The position numbers and the translations under genes were made by a program. DNA of 8,563 nucleotides from Proteobacteria bacterium UBA7447 (GTDB lineage Bacteria > Pseudomonadota > Gammaproteobacteria > Arenicellales > UBA868), in the NCBI GenBank assembly GCA_002477475.1, contig DLPX01000083.1, positions 1 through 8,563 of the forward strand, given 5' to 3'. Below the pieces are notes generated by a model. It saw only the letters and a program-made list of their open reading frames with translations, did not search any database and was not told where the DNA came from. Positions 6,313-8,563 of this stretch are shown here, one piece after another. Within the stretch, counting starts at the first letter, position 1, and every line of letters starts with the position of its first letter.

Positions 6313-7083
6313 TTAGGCGATCTGCTCCAATGCCGATACCAAAGCGGACATCCCTGCATTTTCCGCTACAACGATACTTCCTGCAAAACCCATCGATCTG
6401 CAATGCTCGCCAATGCGCTCACTGGAGACCACAAAAGCCATATTCTTCAGGAGTTCGATGGCGTTTGCGCCTAAAAGCTGCCAAAGATGTTCGGCGGCGC
6501 TGGCGCTGGTCAGGATGAGGACATCGAATCCCTGGTCATGCCACCGACTCAAAACCTTGGGATCCGGATTATCCAACGCAACTCTTCGATAACAAACCAG
6601 GTGTGAGACAACGGCCTGGCGGCAGTCGAGTTCTTCAGCCAGTATTTCTCTTCCGGCCTGCCCCCGAATAATCAGTACCGAACGTCCTGCAACGTCTTGA
6701 AGATCGGGCAGAGCCAAAAGGGCCTCGCTGTCATACTTGCCCTGCGGAACGGCGCTGACGCTGACCCCTCGTTCATGAAGTTGTCTGGCTGTGCCGGGAC
6801 CCACCGCCAGCACTCTTGCGCGTTTGGGAAGTTCTCGACCCTGGCGCTCGAGAAGAGACAGACCATATGTGGCTGCGTTAGGGCTCACAAAAATCGCGAC
6901 ATCAGCCTCATCAAGAGTCTCGAAAGCCCGAAGGAGTGCGGGGTCGGAATCCTCCACCGCCTCGATTTCTGTAACCGGGAACCGGACCGCTTCTGCACCG
7001 GCCTGACTGATCAGATTGCAGAGCTCGTCGGCCTGATGCACTGCCCGCGTCACCACCACCGACAGTTGTGCCGGATCAGCCAT
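6313..7083 (-). CDS. hemD: Uroporphyrinogen-III synthase (HemD)
   Basis: Cytoplasmic enzyme that closes hydroxymethylbilane to uroporphyrinogen III with inversion of ring D, the branch point to heme, siroheme and cobalamin. The 256-residue length is normal. HemD sequences diverge strongly, but family landmarks are in order: VVVTR (9-13), IFVSPNA (64-70), LAVGPGTA (92-99), YDSEALL (117-123), LIIRGQAGRE (137-146) ending in a CYRR segment (164-167), ILTSASA (190-196), and VSSERIGEHCRSMGF (219-233). These trace the two alternating domains of the fold. The ATG at 7083 lies inside the end of hemC, an 8-base overlap (7076-7083). HemC and HemD catalyse consecutive steps, so coupled translation makes sense: free hydroxymethylbilane otherwise cyclises spontaneously to the useless I isomer. 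No separate ribosome site is obvious. Confidence 0.95.
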   Translation of the reverse strand: MADPAQLSVVVTRAVHQADELCNLISQAGAEAVRFPVTEIEAVEDSDPALLRAFETLDEADVAIFVSPNAATYGLSLLERQGRELPKRARVLAVGPGTARQLHERGVSVSAVPQGKYDSEALLALPDLQDVAGRSVLIIRGQAGREILAEELDCRQAVVSHLVCYRRVALDNPDPKVLSRWHDQGFDVLILTSASAAEHLWQLLGANAIELLKNMAFVVSSERIGEHCRSMGFAGSIVVAENAGMSALVSALEQIA

Positions 7084-7999
7084 CAGCTACCGATTGCAAA
7101 ATTCTTTTTGCGCCCTGACTGAGAAGGTCTTGCGCCACTGTGCGGCCGACTGCCTCCGGGCTGGATGACGGGCCGGCGGCTTTGGCAAATAACATCTCAG
7201 AACCGTCCGGCTGGCCAACCAGGCCACGAAGCGTCAGTTGCTCATCTTGGATTTCTGCATAAGCCGCGATGGGGACATGACAGCCACCGCCCAATTCCGA
7301 ATTGACCGCGCGTTCTGCTTTGACACGTAGATGGGTTTGTGGATCGTCCAGGGGAATAAGCAAGGTTGTGGTCTTATCATCATCCTGTCGGCATTGAACG
7401 CCCACCGCACCCTGACCGACTGCGGGCAACATGACTTGTGGCGCGATGACCTCTCGGATACGCCCCGGCATCTCAAGGCGCATCAATCCCGCAGCGGCCA
7501 AAATAATCGCGTCAAAGTCCCCGGCATCCAGTCGGGCCAACCGACGATTCACGTTGCCCCTTAAGTTTTCGACCTGAAGATCCGGAAAGCGGTGACGCAA
7601 TATTGCCTGGCGCCTCAAACTGCACGTGCCCACCACAGCGCGTGCCGGGAGATCCTCAAGTCTGGAAAAATAAGCAGAGACCAGTGCGTCGCAGGGGTTT
7701 TCGCGCTCGCAGATTACCGGAATATGCAGCCCCTCGGGCTCAATGACGGTGACATCTTTCATCGAGTGGACAGCCACATCAATCCGCCGCTCCAGGAGTG
7801 CCTGCTCAAGTTCCTTCAGGAAAAGACCTTTGCCCCCTTTGGCAGCAAGCGGAACATCAAGGGTACGGTCCCCTTCTGTCGTAATCCCCACCAACTCGAC
7901 TTCAAGACCTGGATGCGCACCAAGTAACGCATCACGGACAAAGAGGGCCTGCCACATGGCAAGATCACTGCGTCGGGTGCCAATTTTGAGAGTCGTCAC
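7076..7999 (-). CDS. hemC: Porphobilinogen deaminase / hydroxymethylbilane synthase (HemC)
   Basis: Cytoplasmic enzyme that polymerises four porphobilinogens into hydroxymethylbilane on a covalent dipyrromethane cofactor. The 307-residue protein is full length. C240 in GGGCHVPIAAYA carries the cofactor. K81 and D82 in HSMKDV match the catalytic Lys83/Asp84 of the E. coli enzyme, and R129, R130 (SLRRQ), R147 (LRGNV) and R153 match the substrate/cofactor-binding arginines. KGGKGLFLKELE (54-65) is the conserved mobile-loop region. The start is GTG at 7999: an in-frame TAA lies three codons upstream, and the next ATG (codon 15) would remove the conserved IGTRRSDLA strand. There is no recognisable Shine-Dalgarno sequence before the GTG, suggesting low initiation efficiency or an unusual leader. 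It is the first gene of the hem operon. Confidence 0.97.
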   Translation of the reverse strand: MTTLKIGTRRSDLAMWQALFVRDALLGAHPGLEVELVGITTEGDRTLDVPLAAKGGKGLFLKELEQALLERRIDVAVHSMKDVTVIEPEGLHIPVICERENPCDALVSAYFSRLEDLPARAVVGTCSLRRQAILRHRFPDLQVENLRGNVNRRLARLDAGDFDAIILAAAGLMRLEMPGRIREVIAPQVMLPAVGQGAVGVQCRQDDDKTTTLLIPLDDPQTHLRVKAERAVNSELGGGCHVPIAAYAEIQDEQLTLRGLVGQPDGSEMLFAKAAGPSSSPEAVGRTVAQDLLSQGAKRILQSVADG

Positions 8000-8045
8000 G
8001 GGATTTTATGAACTGAACAGTTGCGTCGAAAACGAGTACCGTTTA

Positions 8046-8075
8046 ATCCTAACTAAGTGGCCGGAACTCGTCCAA
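8046..8075 (-). promoter_or_regulatory. Candidate promoter of the hem operon
   Basis: On the minus strand, TTGGAC (complement of 8070-8075) and TAGGAT (complement of 8046-8051) are separated by 18 bases. This would start transcription near 8039 and leave a leader of roughly 40 bases before hemC. Matches to the sigma-70 consensus are moderate (3 of 6 and 4 of 6). A better -10 match, TAAAAT (complement of 8003-8008), ends only 3 bases from the GTG and would place the transcript start inside the codon, so I favour the upstream site. Confidence 0.3.
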
Positions 8076-8090
8076 TGAGTCAGATCAACT

Positions 8091-8114
8091 TCAAGCCAGC
8101 CAACTTTGGCTTGA
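8091..8114. repeat. Perfect 8-bp hairpin after the glutamine amidotransferase gene
   Basis: Arms TCAAGCCA (8091-8098) and TGGCTTGA (8107-8114) are exact reverse complements around an 8-base loop. The hairpin begins 5 bases after the amidotransferase stop codon (8120-8122) in the direction of that gene. It is followed on the minus strand by AGTTGATCTG, with no U-run. It may act as a factor-assisted terminator or a 3'-end stabiliser that separates this gene from the hem operon. Confidence 0.45.
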
Positions 8115-8119
8115 GCAAA

Positions 8120-8563
8120 TCAGGAAGCGGCTGATCGCGAAAGCGCCTCACGAATAAATTTCACGATCCACTCAAATGTCAGGCCCCCATGAACGGGTTT
8201 CGCCAAAGAGTCCATGCCTTCAGAAACCCGGTCCACCGGGATAATCTCCCTACGCGCTTCCATCAACGCTCGGGAGTAGTCGACCGTAAATTCAGGATGG
8301 CCCTGTATGCCCAGCATACTCTGGCCAACAGAAAAAATACTGTGAGGACAAAAATCACTGCCCGCAACTAACGTAGCGTTTTCTGGCAGCGTTATCACCT
8401 GCTCCTGATGGCTCACGACAAGATTAAGCTCATCAACCGCCTGAGACATCCAGGCAGGTTGCTCATAAACTGAACTCGTTGCAACCCCCACTCCCCAACC
8501 TTTTTGAGAAAATTCCACCCGGCCGCCAAGCGCACGCGCCATCATCTGCATGCCGTAACAGAT
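8120..8563 (-). CDS. Class I glutamine amidotransferase (GMP synthase-like GATase), C-terminal part
   Basis: The last 147 residues are visible; the start is beyond the right edge. The fragment opens with ICYGMQMMARALGG, the nucleophile elbow of a class I (triad) glutamine amidotransferase, whose cysteine is the second visible residue. The triad is completed by the histidine and glutamate of GIQGHPEFT (visible residues 89 and 91). Ammonia is released from glutamine in such domains. The body (KGWGVGV, VVSHQEQV, GSDFCPHSIFSVG, YSRALMEARREIIP) resembles stand-alone 'GMP synthase-like' amidotransferases of about 230-240 residues. Relatives act on free amino-acid or gamma-glutamyl compounds or are uncharacterised. 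It ends with its own stop and no synthase domain follows, so it is not GuaA, CarA or PyrG. It lies 120 bases upstream of hemC on the same strand, separated by a hairpin. Confidence 0.85.
   Translation of the reverse strand: MCYGMQMMARALGGRVEFSQKGWGVGVATSSVYEQPAWMSQAVDELNLVVSHQEQVITLPENATLVAGSDFCPHSIFSVGQSMLGIQGHPEFTVDYSRALMEARREIIPVDRVSEGMDSLAKPVHGGLTFEWIVKFIREALSRSAAS

Noticed and set aside
8003..8008. TAAAAT just before hemC as a -10 box for a leaderless mRNA.
   Set aside because: The gap to the GTG is only 3 bases, too short for a start site at the first base of the codon, and no good -35 is present.

Overview
The window looks like a chromosomal stretch of a gammaproteobacterium. The main evidence is the gene string hemC-hemD-hemX-hemY, an arrangement characteristic of that class. 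Base composition is moderately GC-rich, there are no mobile elements, and gene spacing is tight. I cannot place it to genus. A demethylating oxidoreductase of the dimethylglycine/sarcosine dehydrogenase type at the left edge fits an environmental or marine heterotroph, but that is inference.

Layout from right to left, which is the direction of transcription for most genes (minus strand). The window opens with the C-terminal part of a class I glutamine amidotransferase (8120-8563). A 120-base gap with a perfect hairpin follows. Then comes the heme operon: hemC (7076-7999), hemD (6313-7083, overlapping hemC by 8 bases), hemX (5027-6274) and hemY (3786-5030, GTGA overlap with hemX). A single plus-strand gene, a ferredoxin/flavin reductase of the CDP-6-deoxyglucoseen reductase (AscD) type (2725-3744), converges on hemY. 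It diverges from a second minus-strand run: mutM (1746-2561), a class V aminotransferase-fold PLP enzyme (438-1682), and the N-terminal 112 residues of a GcvT-family/dimethylglycine dehydrogenase-like flavoprotein (1-338).

How the genes work together: HemC and HemD convert porphobilinogen to uroporphyrinogen III, the last common step before heme, siroheme and cobalamin branch. HemX and HemY are membrane-anchored accessory proteins encoded in the same operon. MutM is a DNA repair glycosylase that probably only shares transcription with its neighbours. The PLP enzyme and the flavoprotein may form a small catabolic unit for an amino acid or N-methylated substrate. The ferredoxin-reductase could be an electron carrier for an unseen oxygenase or dehydrase.

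No stretch over 300 bases lacks a gene; the longest gaps are about 163 bases (2562-2724) and 120 bases (8000-8119). I see no tRNA, rRNA, CRISPR array, insertion sequence or phage gene. I do not see a convincing new system here. The points worth a second look are the orphan reductase, the PLP-enzyme/flavoprotein pair, and several short inverted repeats in the gaps.
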